NCBI GenBank assembly: GCA_947579605.1
Contig: OX388309.1
Span: 14,578,713 to 14,642,712 of the forward strand
Direction of reading: 5' to 3'
Length of the DNA: 64,000 nucleotides
Source: Athripsodes cinereus
Taxonomy: Eukaryota > Arthropoda > Insecta > Trichoptera > Leptoceridae
Of the stretch, positions 23,312 to 35,176 are shown in pieces (positions within the stretch are counted from its first letter, which is position 1; every line of letters starts with the position of its first letter). The position numbers and the translations under genes were made by a program. The notes under the pieces are model-generated. The model had not been told where the DNA came from and searched no databases. It saw only the letters and a program-made list of their open reading frames with translations.

Positions 23312-23914
23312 TCACTTGAATAATATTCGCCTGAATGCTCTGCGGAAATCTTTGTTGAATATTGTGTAGATAATGGGATTCAATACGGAATTCATGTAAC
23401 CTAACCAAAAGGCTATAGCAAATCCGCTCGGCGGTATATTGCAAATGGGACATGCCGGTGTAAGAATGTAAAGGAAGAAGAATGGTAACCAGCAAGCAAT
23501 AAAGCTACCCATGATCAGCCCTAATATTAATGTTGCCCTCTTTTCTTTTTTCCTTGCTATTCTTCTTTTCTCTCTTTCTGGATCTCTCGGTTTTTGAACT
23601 CTAGGAAGTGCTGGTTCTAATTCTGCGGGAGATTGGTTTACAGGATCCGGCTTTCTCGTTTTAGATGGCTGCTTTTTTCCAAATATTGGTTGACAGAGTC
23701 TAAGTTTTAATGGTTTTACTACAGCACATCTACTAACAACTCCAGAGTCAGAACTTGATGGATCAAATTCAGAGACCATATCTGTGTCGATACCAACTGA
23801 TGGAGCTCTAGCTCTAGCGGTGGAGGCTTGTAGCTCACCATTCACTGAAAGAGTTGACCCTCTAAGTTGCCCCCCAAGTTGGCCTCGAACTGCTGTGGCA
23901 CTCACAGTATTCAC
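23312..23914 (-). CDS. Octalpha2R: Oct-alpha2R last exon: loop 3, TM6, TM7, C-tail
   Basis: The last 200 residues of an aminergic GPCR. The exon starts at 23914 after a TTGTTTCAG acceptor, in phase 0. Residues 1-115 finish a long, basic, Ser/Pro-rich intracellular loop 3 ending EREKRRIARKKEKR. TM6 (about 117-141) has CWLPFF, with the toggle Trp at 132 and Pro 134. TM7 (about 154-174) has Trp160 and Tyr163, typical of amine receptors, and NPIIY at 169-173. A helix-8 segment FNKDFRRAFRRILFK ends the protein, with no palmitoylation Cys. The very short tail fits alpha2-like octopamine receptors, which couple to Gi to lower cAMP. Subtype is from recalled family style; serotonin or dopamine receptors fit less well. 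Confidence 0.85.
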   Translation of the reverse strand: MNTVSATAVRGQLGGQLRGSTLSVNGELQASTARARAPSVGIDTDMVSEFDPSSSDSGVVSRCAVVKPLKLRLCQPIFGKKQPSKTRKPDPVNQSPAELEPALPRVQKPRDPEREKRRIARKKEKRATLILGLIMGSFIACWLPFFFLYILTPACPICNIPPSGFAIAFWLGYMNSVLNPIIYTIFNKDFRRAFRRILFK

Positions 23915-24329
23915 CTGAAACAATACATAACGAAACTAATTAAGAATTCATTCAATATAAAATTATGTCCGTTCATAATAACACAGGACTTTTTTTTACA
24001 GAAATTCGTACATAAAATAAAAATTGATACTTTCTCGCAAAGTCGTATGTACTAGTAATGAAATCAAATGAATGAGTTCAATGATTCGAAAATAATAATT
24101 TAAATTGTTTTATTTTGAAACGCCTTTTCAAAAAATGTTGGAAGGTATTAAATTTTTAGGACAAATTACGGTCGAGTGAAAATTTACACTAGGAATGTGA
24201 ATTAAAGACAACTGCTAACTGCCCTACAGTAACTCCACATTTTTATGAAATACTAACTAATAAACCCAGAGTATCCCGTTAGAGTAACATAAAAAGAAAA
24301 TCTCTGCAACTATGATTTTTGACAAACCT

Positions 24330-24890
24330 TTTTGATATAGAAAAAAAACTTAACAGTATCCGTCTATTGTAAAAATTTGATACGTAAAGCATTTGTTTTT
24401 TTGGAGCCAATTGGTCGAAAGCTGTATTGGTAAAAGTAGAATTCAAGAAAGTGTAACAAAAATGGGTAGGTACCTTTACAGCAAAAAATACTGAAACCAT
24501 CTATGTATGCAAAAAGGTTAAGTTTTACACCCAACATGCCTATATTTATTTTAATCTGTAAAAAGTGATCAGGTTTTTACCCATGAAACGCTAAAACTTC
24601 ATTCTTTAGTAAAAATATAAAGTTTGACTCTCAAAATGCTTATAATTAAGTCTAGAAAAAAATGGTAGCTACCTACGCAGAAAAAATACAAACAACTTCA
24701 CCATTTTGTAGAAACATGAAGTTTGATGCCTATATTTATGCCTAGAAAAATATGTATGTACTAATATAAAAGTTAAATTTTAACAGCATTCTCCTTTTGC
24801 AAAAATATGAAGTAAAATACCCAACGTGTCATCATATCATTTTGTCCAGAAAAAAAGGGCAGACATCTACGCGAAAAATGTAAAAAAAAA
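24330..24890 (+). repeat. Decayed ~99-bp tandem repeat
   Basis: Several diverged units share phrases with the array at 41045-41720: ATGAAGTTTGATGCC, ACATGCCTATATTTA, and AAAAAATGGTAGCTACCTAC followed by GAAAAA. Units are recognisable but far from identical, so this array is older. Confidence 0.6.
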
Positions 24891-27004
24891 TCCACTAATG
24901 ACTTTATAGTAAGACTAGGCACTAGCTGGCTGTCAATGTGCGTCCATTGTGTTTCCGTTAATGTCAAATAAATATCAGGTCAATATGATTGTATTAACGG
25001 CACATAATATCTGATATACTACATAGAATAAAAAACATAATATCTTCATTGTGGTGATGAGTTATTTCAGTTTATACAGTTGTTGATTCAAATCTTTTGA
25101 AACATGAATGCGCTGTAATGCATGTATTTTTTATGATCACGAAGACAGACGTCATTTTAAAGTTTCATATCTGAGTAAGGGATGTTACACATTAAAATCA
25201 ACGGGAGAATTTTGAACTAGCATTTCATCGTTTTCAAAGTCAGCTGTCCAGGACGGTCTTTCGTAATAATAAGAATACTAAGAAGGATAGTAAGAAGGTT
25301 TTTGTCCCTGTAGCTCTATAAGTGATCTCCCATGATTGTACTATTTCATAGAACATCATGGAAGAATCAACTCGAATAATGTTGGGGTTCTACATTTTGA
25401 ATATAAATTTATTTTAATATTTTATGGTTTTTGTTATTTAATGTTATATTTAAATTTTATCGTTAATCTTATATTGTGTTCAAAATGTAGAATCTAATAT
25501 TGTTTTGTTAAATAAATGAGATATTAGAGAATAATAATAATGTTTCGTCGTTAGAATCACCTCATGATCACGTAACATGTTTGCACACTAGACAAAATTC
25601 GTTACTTTTTTTCGCTACTGATGCTAGCATAACCGCCAACCGTTGCGGCAGTTCGAATATCGCCATGGAGAAATAAACATCTGTTCTAGCGGTTTGTTCC
25701 CTAGAAAACCGCGCGAACTCATGTCGCTTGATTATTCAATTCGTAATAGTAAATAATAATAAATACATTTGTTCTCATAAAACGCGACATTATAGATAGT
25801 TATTGTTATCATAATTTCCACAACATAATTAGTACGAACGGTAGTGTGTTGATACAAGTGGTTATGTTTATTTAGTCTGCACGCCATTTAGCCATGACGA
25901 GTGTTCCCGCCTCAACATAACGTAATTTCTTAAATACCGAATGTTATTCTAACTATTGTGCTTTTGTACTGAGTTAAGCGATAATGGACCCAAACAGGGT
26001 TATAATTGTAATAGACGAATAGATAAGAAAAAAACCCACTAACCGAACTTTGCTTACCATCAAACGGTAATTCAGTATTGTTGCTATAGATTAATTATGT
26101 GTTTTAGTAAAAATAAACAAACAATTCCCGATAAACCCGTGTATTGAAGTGACTTACAATGTCTTAAATATAAAATAATAACGTTGTGAAGAATGCATAT
26201 AAAAAGTACGCGTAATTATGTCGTTTATTAATAATACTACTTAACGCTGTAATAATAAATATACATTTGATTATATATGTAGTAACAGGAAACACGTGAC
26301 GCAGTACTTAATATCTGATAAATAGAGACATTCGTCAACATATTCATAAGGACATGTAACTGTTCTCGAGGAATCCCAACCTGAACGAATATGCCGTATG
26401 CTGGACCATCTTGCGACGCCAGGCTACTTGTAGAGGTCTGATAGTACTAGACATGACCTGCCTAGAAGATCCACCCACTGTCTATATAGTCGGCATAGCC
26501 AGAACCACCTTGGATATTCGCCTTCGCGTGTGTCAAACGTATATGTCTGAATCACCCGTTACATAGGATAATAATCGTATTAAACGTGTTATGTAAACTG
26601 TAAGTACCTACCATGTTACACGTATAATAATGCCTGAGAACCATTGCTATTAACCCTTTATGTATTGAATATATGAGCATCATTGCACTTGCCACTTTGT
26701 TAAATGACTGTATTGGAACATTGCATATAACCACAGCCTTCATCCTTATGTATGTATCATAATAATATATGTTTAATTGTTGTAATTGGCTAATCATAGA
26801 ATTTGATGTCACCTGACTATTGATATGTATCATGCATGTTTCTTTCAATACATACTGTCTTGTTTACCTCCATTTATGAATTTTATTTCTATACATAACA
26901 ACAACATTTCCTTTAGTAATAATATGTACCTTCCGTACAACCAAATTTCAAGAGTGGATAATGCTTGATCATAATAATATATCTAACTTACATATTATGT
27001 TCTT

Positions 27005-28390
27005 GTCTGCAAAATATATGACACAGGAGAAATACCTGAGGACTTCGCCAAATGTCTGATACGAGCGCTACCTAAAAAAACAGGTACGACAAAGTGCGAA
27101 CAACACAGAACATTAAGCATGATATCACACGCTTCTAAGATACTCACCAACATTATAATGAAAAGGGCGGAAAGTAAAATCAACGAAACACTTTCAGAAG
27201 ATCAATTTGGATTCCGCAAAGAGACAGGTACAAGAGATGCGATTCTGAGTCTAAGACTTGTTCTCAAAAAGAGGATAACAGTAAATAGAAACACATATAT
27301 AGCATTCATCGACCTAGAAAAGGCATTCGATAAAGTAGAATGGGAACAACTTTTTAACATCCTAAACGAAATAGGAATGAGTTACAAAGACAGAAGAGCA
27401 ATCTGGAGCCTATATAAGAACGAAATGGCCGTAATTAAAAGCGGAAGAGCTGCGCAGAAGCGAGGGTATAACAAGGTGTAAGACAGGGATGCTCAATGTC
27501 GCCAGCACTCTTTAACTGCTATATACAGCGAGCTATTGATGAACTGAGAGAAGAAATGAAGAACTGGACAGGAGTAAAAATAAATGGGAAAAAGGTCGAC
27601 ATGATTCGATATGCTGACGATATAGCCCTGCTCGCAGACTCCGAGATAGAACTGAACGAAGCCTTACAAAAAATGGAAAGTACACTGCTGTCAAAGTACA
27701 ACATGAAAATTAATAAAGACAAAACAAAATGTATGGTCGTTGGAAGGGAGGAAACGACTGCGAACATTGCCATAAACGGAGTGAGCATCAAACAAGTAAA
27801 AGAGTTTGTGTACTTGGGCAGCAGAATAAACCAGGATGGACGCTCCAAATCAGAAATTGTGAGCAGAATAAACCAGGCAAGGATTGCCTTTAACAAAAAG
27901 TCTAAAATATTGGAATCCCCAAACATTGATTTAAGCGTAAGGAAGAACCTTACTAAAGCCTTCGTATGGAGCATTTTGCTTTATGGTTGTGAGACATGGA
28001 CCATCAGCAAGATTGAAAGCGGACGGTTGGCGGCCTTTGAGATGTGGTGCTACAGACGCATGCTGAAGATCCATTGGTCGGAACACGTCGAAAACGAAGA
28101 AGTATTAAACAGGGTAGGCGAAAAAATGCAACTCCTTAAGAGAATCAGCCAACAACGAGCTAACTGGATTGGCCACAACATCAGGCACCCAGGACTCCTC
28201 ATCGCCATCACGGAGGGTAGGACCGAGGGCACAAACGGCAGAGGCCGGCCCAGAGATGCGTATATGGACCAACTGAAGAGGGACATGAATTGTGGCTCAT
28301 ACGTAGAGCTGAAAAGACTGGCTGAGAATAGGGAGGAATGGAGAAGAAAGACAAAACTCGTTGCAGACCAATCCAATGGATTGTAACTCA
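27005..28390 (+). pseudogene. RTE-like LINE reverse transcriptase, 5'-truncated
   Basis: The frame opens at 27005 with VCKIYDTGEIPEDFAKCLIR and ALPKKTGTTKCEQHRTLSM, then SEDQFGFRKETGTRDAI and FIDLEKAFDKV (motif A). It runs to a stop at 27479-27481. A frameshift there separates it from GVRQGCSMSPALFN and MIRYADDIALLAD (motif C), which continue to a stop at 28384-28386. The C-terminal part holds YGCETW, WCYRRMLKIHW, RANWIGHNIRHPGLL and a basic tail. Endonuclease and the 5' end are absent, so the copy is dead. Related copies are at 49047-49835 and 54475-54895. Clade call RTE-like is by motif style. Confidence 0.85.
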
Positions 28391-28403
28391 TTATATATAC
28401 ATA

Positions 28404-29393
28404 TGTTCTATTGGATATTTTGTAATGTACTCAGAAAAGGATTTTATCCTGGTTCAATTCCAGAATAAGATATACATATAATTATTTAATTATATTGTTT
28501 GATAAACTCAGGTTTGAACCCTGGATGAAACTGTATGGATAAATATCCATCATTGATTATCTATAACTGACATGAGTACAAGAATATAATACTGAAGTAT
28601 TATCAGTCTATAATAATGTCTAACTGAAGAGTTAACTTCTATTTATTAATCCTGGATTAGTTAAACCACTGAGATATATACATAACTGAAGAATAATTAT
28701 GGAATCCAATTGCTTTATCTATCTATATAATATGTAATAACATCTGATGACCATGAGAAACCGATGAACACAAGGGTAAGAATATCTGAAACTCTACGTA
28801 AGTATATTATCTATGTATGTTAACCACTCTCGCACAATACATACCTCTCTAAACAAAGTAGAATCATATACCTAGACAAACGTGACCAATTGTACCATAT
28901 ATAAATCTTTTTTCTATTTGCTTTTACATAATTAAAATAAACATAATTGTAATTTTTTTCTTATATGTAACTTTTGATAAATAACTTGCTATGTGTACCT
29001 ACTTTATATACTTAGTATATCAAGTACTGGGGGCTCAGCCAAGTAATGGTAAATTCATTTTGTTATATACTTTCTTTATGTACAATTAATTCATTTTTTA
29101 TTTACTATTCAAATAATTTCATTACGGATAATATGTATAAATTATTGCGGGCGTCAGAGGACGTCGTAGCAGGGACATTATTGACAAACTCAATGTTGTA
29201 AATACACCCATTTCATTCTAAATTAACATAAAGCTGTCCTCAAGAATTTGATTATAGTGATCAAATTAGGTAGGTACCTACCAACTGTATATACTTTTTC
29301 ACACCCCTTTCTTTTATACTAATATAGCGTTTTCTTCGTCGAAGAAGATGCTGCAATAGTAGCGATCATAATAATAATAATTCTCACTTTGTT
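28404..29393. other. AT-rich intronic DNA
   Basis: Two Pol III box-B-like words lie on opposite strands near 28450 and 28510, but no tRNA fold or box A is seen. No gene is supported. Confidence 0.45.
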
Positions 29394-29984
29394 TATGTTT
29401 TTGGCATTAACAATATAACAATTTCTAGACATGATATGATTTATTAGATTATTATGTAATTATTGTTATTTTTTGAGCTTTTTATTTGCTACCGCGGTTT
29501 CGGTGGAGCGTCCACCATTAACGAGTGTTAATCTAAAACAAAGTCGCAAGCATGAAAACAAATAAGTATAGTAAAAATATAGGGGGAGGGGTTGTGTAGT
29601 AAGGTGGGCGGGGGTTGTTTTTTGGATATGGATTGGATTAGGCGTATGGGATGGGAAATAAATAATAAAATATTGTCAGGAGAGGGTGGGGCTATAGTGG
29701 AATGGTAGGTTGGAATGGTGATTGTGGAAGTGTAAATGAAGACAGGAGGGGGGATTTATATGAATTTATAATTTTATTAACTATATTTTTATTAGAATTA
29801 ATATTTTTATTTATTTCTAACGTTTCAAGTGAAGCTAATTTTCTATATTCAGTTATATTTGAATGTTTAAATTTACTATTATTTGAGTTAAAATTGTGAT
29901 TTGTTTCTAGAATATGGTTCGCGAATTCCGAGTAATTATTATTATTAAGACAAAGTTCGTGTTCCCTAATACGTGTTCTAAACG
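29394..29984 (-). mobile_element. Penelope-like element 3' fragment, inverted copy
   Basis: Read on the minus strand it matches 44163-44750: the end of the GIY-YIG domain (LGNTN-like start TTAGGGAACACGAAC), the AT-rich coding tail, and the 3' UTR. The 3' UTR holds GGTGGACGCTCCACC (6-bp stem) followed by ACCGCGGT. It is truncated at TTTAGAACACGTATTAG. One extra stop-like change lies in the tail. Confidence 0.8.
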
Positions 29985-30233
29985 TAATACCTACTAAACG
30001 TGTACGTAATCTAAAAAATCATATCATAATAATTCTCTATTATAAAACTGTCTATCTATACCGTCATATTATGTTGAGTAGCATAGCATGTATGTAGGGG
30101 AGAGAGGAAAAATCATAATTATGTTAACTTATATAAATATCAAATATTATAATCTGCAAACAACTTATTTACGGAAAAAGTAATGAAATTAGAGCGCAAT
30201 CAAACTTCTAGAGATCTACTTCGGTCTATAATC

Positions 30234-31776
30234 TCTAATATATAAAAGGAAGACGTGTGTGTTATACCACTTATAACTCAAGAATGGCTGTACCGATTTG
30301 AATGATCTCTGATTTGTTGGATTCTTCTCCGCTCGGAATAGCCGATAGGCTATTTAAATATCTTACAAATTCACGGGAAGAAAAATAATGAAGAAAATTA
30401 TTTACGCCATACATTTTTAATTTCATAAATAAAAACAATATGGCGAATTATGGCGCTGTTAGCGCTTCAGCGTCGCCTGTTGGACCGCGCTAAAATAATC
30501 CTTATGTTCTGCTTTATTAAGAATCAAATTACTATAATCAACATGAACAAATTGTGTAAAAATGGTGTACTAATATTTGTTTACTATAATTATTATTCTA
30601 CTAATATTTATGTGTCGATAGATCTGTGGACGTGCACAGATAATATTTGAAATTGTATTTTATTATTGTAGATGGAAAATATTTATTAAACCAAAAATTG
30701 TGCTATTAAAGATGAAAATAAGAATGTGTTCATGTAGTTCTGATGCAAGATTGTGTAGTGAAATTTGCAGATTGATACTACCGTCATACTGCGAAAGTTT
30801 GTCAAATAACTCATTTATTTACGCCATACATTTTTAATTTCAATAAAAAATGCAATATGGAGAATTATACAAAATCAACTATGATGTTTTTTTATATATT
30901 GGCCTATTTATAGAATAATTTTTGTATACATTTTCAAATTAGAATCGTTATCCATACAATTTAACATCTGTGGTTCTGAAATTTCAATTATGAAAAAAAT
31001 CATGAAAAAGAATTTATTTAAATTTAAAATGAATACCTACCTAAAAAAATCTACCTCAAAAATAAATTAGTACCTACATGCATTACGCACAGCAGATAAT
31101 AAACAAATCTGAGTTAAGTATGATTGTTCAACATAAATGAATTTTATCTTTTAACACTATACCAGTGATTCCCAAGGTGGACCCCCAGGGGTCCACGGAG
31201 ACTCGATGAGGGTCTACGTTGGCGTGACTAAAAAATGGGGATGGTTCACGAGTCGTAAGCGGAAGTCCACGAATCCATAGTTAAAGTATCGGATATTCGG
31301 TAAAAGTACCAGATACTTAATGATTCGATCGAGTATTCTTCTTGAAGAAAACCGAGGAGTTTTTGAAATATTTCAAATTCCTATACCATTTTGAAAATTC
31401 GACGACTGGGGGGGGGGATAGAAATTTAAACACGTAATATTTTTAAAGTATCCGGTATTGATATAAACAATAGTCGGTACAAATACCCGTTACATTGTAG
31501 AAAAATGTAATGTGAGAAAATATTCTGGTAGAAAACCGAGAAGTTTTTGAAATATTTCAAACTCCTAACCATCTCGGAAATTTAGCGACGGGGGTAGAAA
31601 TGCAGGGGGTCCATCGGAACCAGCAAAAAATTGAAAGTGATCTATGAGAAGCAAAGTTTGGGAACCTCTGCACTATACGATGACACACTTGGACAATTAC
31701 GGGAGTTTGTAAAGAGATTAAAAATATTAATCATTCATTGATTCATCGGCGGTACGAAGTTCGCTGGGTCAGCTAG
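30234..31776 (+). mobile_element. Relic element 'CTAG-end' family, copy 2
   Basis: Begins TCTAATATATAAAAGGAAG and ends GGGTCAGCTAG followed by T. TC...CTAG/T is compatible with a Helitron-type non-autonomous element. Inside are GCTGTACCGATTTGAATGAT, TTATTTACGCCATACAT and a hAT MITE at 31163-31670. No protein is encoded. Both ends are shared with 59457-62096. Confidence 0.65.
31163..31670. mobile_element. hAT-type MITE, family B, with exact 8-bp target duplication
   Basis: Ends are CAGTGATTCCCAAGG and the inverted TTTGGGAACCTCTG. The 8 bases on each side are CACTATAC, a perfect hAT-sized duplication (31155-31162 and 31671-31678). The inside holds two copies of a module with GAAAACCGAG, TTTGAAATATTTCAAA and CGACGGGGG (near 31353-31425 and 31530-31605). 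It is non-autonomous. The empty version of this site is seen at 60159-60166. Confidence 0.95.
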
Positions 31777-32524
31777 TATGTATATATTTTGCGCGTGCGC
31801 ATTTGTGCTCATCTAGTACCCAATATTATAAAATCGCTAGCGGTGTTCTATGCAATTCCATAAATAAAGAAATTGTTCATTTTAAAAATATCCCATATAA
31901 TTATGCATAGATCATGTGCATGAGATTATTTGCTTAGTATAAAATAATTTTGTTATTTTTAGATGTAGGTATCCTTTTGTATTTCTTTTTTCAAGTCATG
32001 TTGACCCTTCCCACCCTCTCTTCACCCGAAGCGCGACGATTGATGGTAGGGTCGGGTACAATATAACCACCACTTCCGTTGCCAAATGGATTATTTTTCA
32101 TTCCTTATTTCCAATTTTGCAGGACATAATCGAAGGCTTCAAAGGTAGATATATCTACAGAATTCTTTATGGTGCAGAAATTCACTGCGTGGAAAAATGT
32201 TGAGTCGTATGGAAGTTTGATAAACAAATAAAAAACATCAATAATAGTTATAAATTTCGAAATGAAGACCGAGGACACTGAAATTAACTAACTGCATAGT
32301 ACTCGTATAATCAGGGTATGGTAGCCACTATACCTAGGTACTTATTTTATCTGTATTATGTAATTGACATAATTTTGTCTTTTACTATTCGTAGTCGTCA
32401 TTTAGTTCAAAAACGTCGATAATAGCAAGAAAAGAAATACATAAAAACAATATCAGCCAGGATAAAAACTTACAGAACAGTTGCAGTATCATAAATATTT
32501 CGAAAATTAATAAACTTACTTAAA
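31777..32524. other. AT-rich intronic DNA
   Basis: A G/C-richer patch around 31995-32090 has no recognisable domain in any frame. Nothing else is supported. Confidence 0.45.
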
Positions 32525-32806
32525 GATTCTAATTTGAAAATGTATACAAAAATTATTCTATAAAAAATATCATCGTTGATTTCGTGTAATTGGCATATTG
32601 CATTTTTTTATTGAAATTTAAAATATGTATGGCGTAAATAATTTATTTCATAATTTTTCTTCCACTGAATTTATAAGATATTTTAATAGTCTATCGGCTA
32701 TTCGGGGCGGGGAAGAATCCAACAATCAGAGATCATTCAAATCGGTAGAGCCGTTCTTGAGTTATAAATGGTGTAATTAACTCCAATTTCTTTCATATAT
32801 AATATA
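32525..32806 (-). mobile_element. Relic element 'CTAG-end' family, fragment
   Basis: Matches the part of the family with TTATTTACGCCATACAT and GTACCGATTTGAATGATCTC on the minus strand. Both ends and most of the middle are missing. Confidence 0.6.
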
Positions 32807-32848
32807 TAGATATACTTTACATTGATATAGTATAATAAATAGCAACCA

Positions 32849-32988
32849 ACCCAAATACAACCTTATACACGTTTCACACTAAGCTAAAAGCTTGTGCCGT
32901 GAAAGGGGAGTTTGCCGGCACCTGGGATCGAATCACGGACCCCTTGTTCCGGAGGCCGAGACTCTACCTCCAGGCTACCGACGAACTC
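32849..32988 (-). mobile_element. tRNA-derived SINE, family 1, copy 2
   Basis: Same box A region, body and orientation as 6591-6750. Box B is damaged (GTGATTCGATCCC). The short tail side is truncated after GGTTGTATTTGGG. Confidence 0.8.
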
Positions 32989-33050
32989 GATAAAATATAT
33001 TTAATATTTTCTCTTTCAAGTTTCTCCAACAAAAAAGTTCCTCTTTCGCA

Positions 33051-33164
33051 ATGCACCGTTCCTATGACAGCGACATCAGAGCGCAGGGAATGTCGTGGGA
33101 AGAGGTGACGCGATTGGTGCAGAGACACTCTGAATGGAGAAGGCCGGTTTCTGCCTTTTGCTGA
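33051..33164 (+). pseudogene. C-terminal scrap of another LINE ORF2
   Basis: A short frame reads SYDSDIRAQGMSWEEVTRL, then VQRHSEWRRPVSAFC and stop. This matches the usual closing motif of some LINE ORF2 proteins (W-E-x-x-x-x-L-x-x-x-R-x-x-W-R-x-x-V-x-A-L-C). Everything upstream is missing. Confidence 0.45.
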
Positions 33165-34050
33165 AGACGATGATACTGATATAGTGTTAATGCAGAAAAT
33201 CGCAAACTTTTTTCAAAACGTTATTTATAAATCGTGTAGCTCGTAGTAAAATATCATTGTTTGATCCATCAACTTATATTGTATTGAATAAAAGATCGAA
33301 GGAAAAATGGTAACGCGACCAAACACACTGGTGTTGCAAGGTTCGAAGGCAATTGATTGTTTTTTTTTTTATTGTAGAAGACTATTCATGGTTTATTCAT
33401 AATGTTTATTATTATTCATTTTGTAACATGTTTTCTAAGAAAATTGAAAATTAGCACTACATTAGTAGTCTATACTATATAAGTCAATGGTTTTAATTCT
33501 GAAACATTAATAAATATGTAAAAGATCGATTAAATATCAATTTACATCTCTAAATAGACCGCCAAATTATTTAATGGGACGTATCTTTGAATGAGTGTTC
33601 TACATAAATGTAGGAGGGTAAAGGTGTGACGGGCATTTGTTGGAAGTTGTTGTGAGGTGAATACAGACAAGGTGAGATGAGTGATCAGTGTAAAACGAAA
33701 ATACTGTGTATACCCACCTAGTCCTATCTAATCTATATTCTACCTTCATATATATATATATATATATACATTGAAAGAACCTCTACACACTCGGATATCT
33801 CAGGAGTCGGAGACTCCTATTTATCCGAATTTGCACACATCACTTTCATTTCCTCAGAGGCGACCCGAAGAACAGATCAACATAAGTCGCCTCGTTGGAA
33901 CAATAAACAAAAAGAAACAAAAATAGCCCATATTGGGAAAAAATAAAATAAAGTGATGTCACACAATACATGTGTGACATAATTAACCATAATAAATTAA
34001 ACCAATATTATACCCAAAAATTAAGTACAATACAATAATATACATATATA
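33165..34050. other. Non-coding DNA with TA microsatellite
   Basis: Contains a (TA)n run at about 33750-33770 and a G/C-richer patch at 33770-33910 that may belong to the 3' UTR of the R1-like element to the right. No gene is seen. Confidence 0.4.
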
Positions 34051-34125
34051 TACATACATACACACATACACACCCTCACACACACACATACACACATTCA
34101 TACACACATACACACATATATATAC
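34051..34125. repeat. (ACAY)n microsatellite
   Basis: Mixed ACAC and ACAT units, about 75 bases. It sits at the 3' side of the R1-like fragment. Confidence 0.9.
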
Positions 34126-34337
34126 AGTTGGTACAGATAACAGAGATAAAGTGTCCAGAAACATTTCGGTTTTAAGACAGTGAGCCCAGGGGTCACTGAA
34201 ACGGGGAAGTGTGGAAAACTATTTCCCTCCCAATGGGGATATTCCAACCAAAGCTACTCTCCACCAAGGGAGACAGGACGCACAAAACAAACGAAAAACA
34301 AGAGTTCGCCACGCAACATTCGCCACGCCAAGCAAGC

Positions 34338-34926
34338 TCAATTCTCAGACTCCCCTGCGTCAGCCGGGGGTAAACCCGGCCCACGCAGAAGATCCCACCT
34401 AGACACCCAGGAATCTACAAACCTCTGGAAAGCCCTGAAATTCTGAGGACAAAGTAGCACTTCCCCAAACCAAACGGGCCTGGGGGTGCCATCGCTCATT
34501 TCCTCTAGCATTAGATCTCTCGCATCCATCATCACCGGGCACTCCCAAAGGATATGCTCCGCATATTGCGCCCCCATCCCACAGACACACCATGGATCAT
34601 CCACGAGTCCAAGATCAAAGAGCTTACCTCTCAGATCCCCATGGCCAGTTATCAACTGTACAGTGAAATGATCAAATGATAGGAAGCGCTTTTTCATTCG
34701 TTCACAAACATTCGGGAGGAAACTGTAGACTAATCTAGCAGTTCTTCCTCCATCCCATCTTTCCTGCCACACTTCCATCGTTCTCTTTCGTATCGTGCCG
34801 ACAGCCCTATTATAACCTCTGATTCCGGGTTCCGCATGCACAGACATGCCGAAATGTACCACAACTCCATCCGCCTTGATCTTGCGCCTGGCCACAGAGT
34901 CCAAAATTTCTAAATCGGCTGGTAGC
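34338..34926 (-). pseudogene. R1-clade LINE ORF2 C-terminus, cut by assembly gap
   Basis: The open frame runs from the N gap to a stop at 34338. It reads LPADLEILDSVARRK at its start, then EVWQERWDGGRTARL, HFTVQLITGHGDLRGKL, a Cys/His cluster CVCGMGAQYAEHILWECPV, and FQRFVDSWVSRW. This is the C-terminal region after the reverse transcriptase in R1-clade elements. There are no stops within the visible part, so the element could be intact beyond the gap. It is listed as partial because endonuclease and RT are not visible. The G/C-rich codon use contrasts sharply with the intron around it. Confidence 0.75.
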
Positions 34927-34927
34927 A

Positions 34928-35127
34928 NNNNNNNNNNNNNNNNNNNNNNNNNNNNNNNNNNNNNNNNNNNNNNNNNNNNNNNNNNNNNNNNNNNNNNNNN
35001 NNNNNNNNNNNNNNNNNNNNNNNNNNNNNNNNNNNNNNNNNNNNNNNNNNNNNNNNNNNNNNNNNNNNNNNNNNNNNNNNNNNNNNNNNNNNNNNNNNNN
35101 NNNNNNNNNNNNNNNNNNNNNNNNNNN
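34928..35127. other. Assembly gap (200 N)
   Basis: Exactly 200 N, a placeholder length used by some scaffolding pipelines, so the real size is unknown. It separates an R1-like ORF from a broken SINE. Confidence 1.
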
Positions 35128-35176
35128 GGACCTCATGTTTATTAGGCCGAGAGTCTACCTCCAGGCTACCGACGAA
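35128..35176 (-). mobile_element. tRNA-derived SINE, family 1, fragment at gap edge
   Basis: Only the box A end (minus strand TTCGTCGGTAGCCTGGAGG) is visible. The rest is lost in the gap. Confidence 0.65.

Noticed and set aside
28741..28775. CTGATGA...GAAAC, hammerhead-like words
   Set aside because: No stem II between the two core parts and no pairing for stems I and III.
29702..29899. Open frame on the plus strand
   Set aside because: It is the antisense of the Penelope-like 3' fragment; the same antisense frame appears at 44241-44438.
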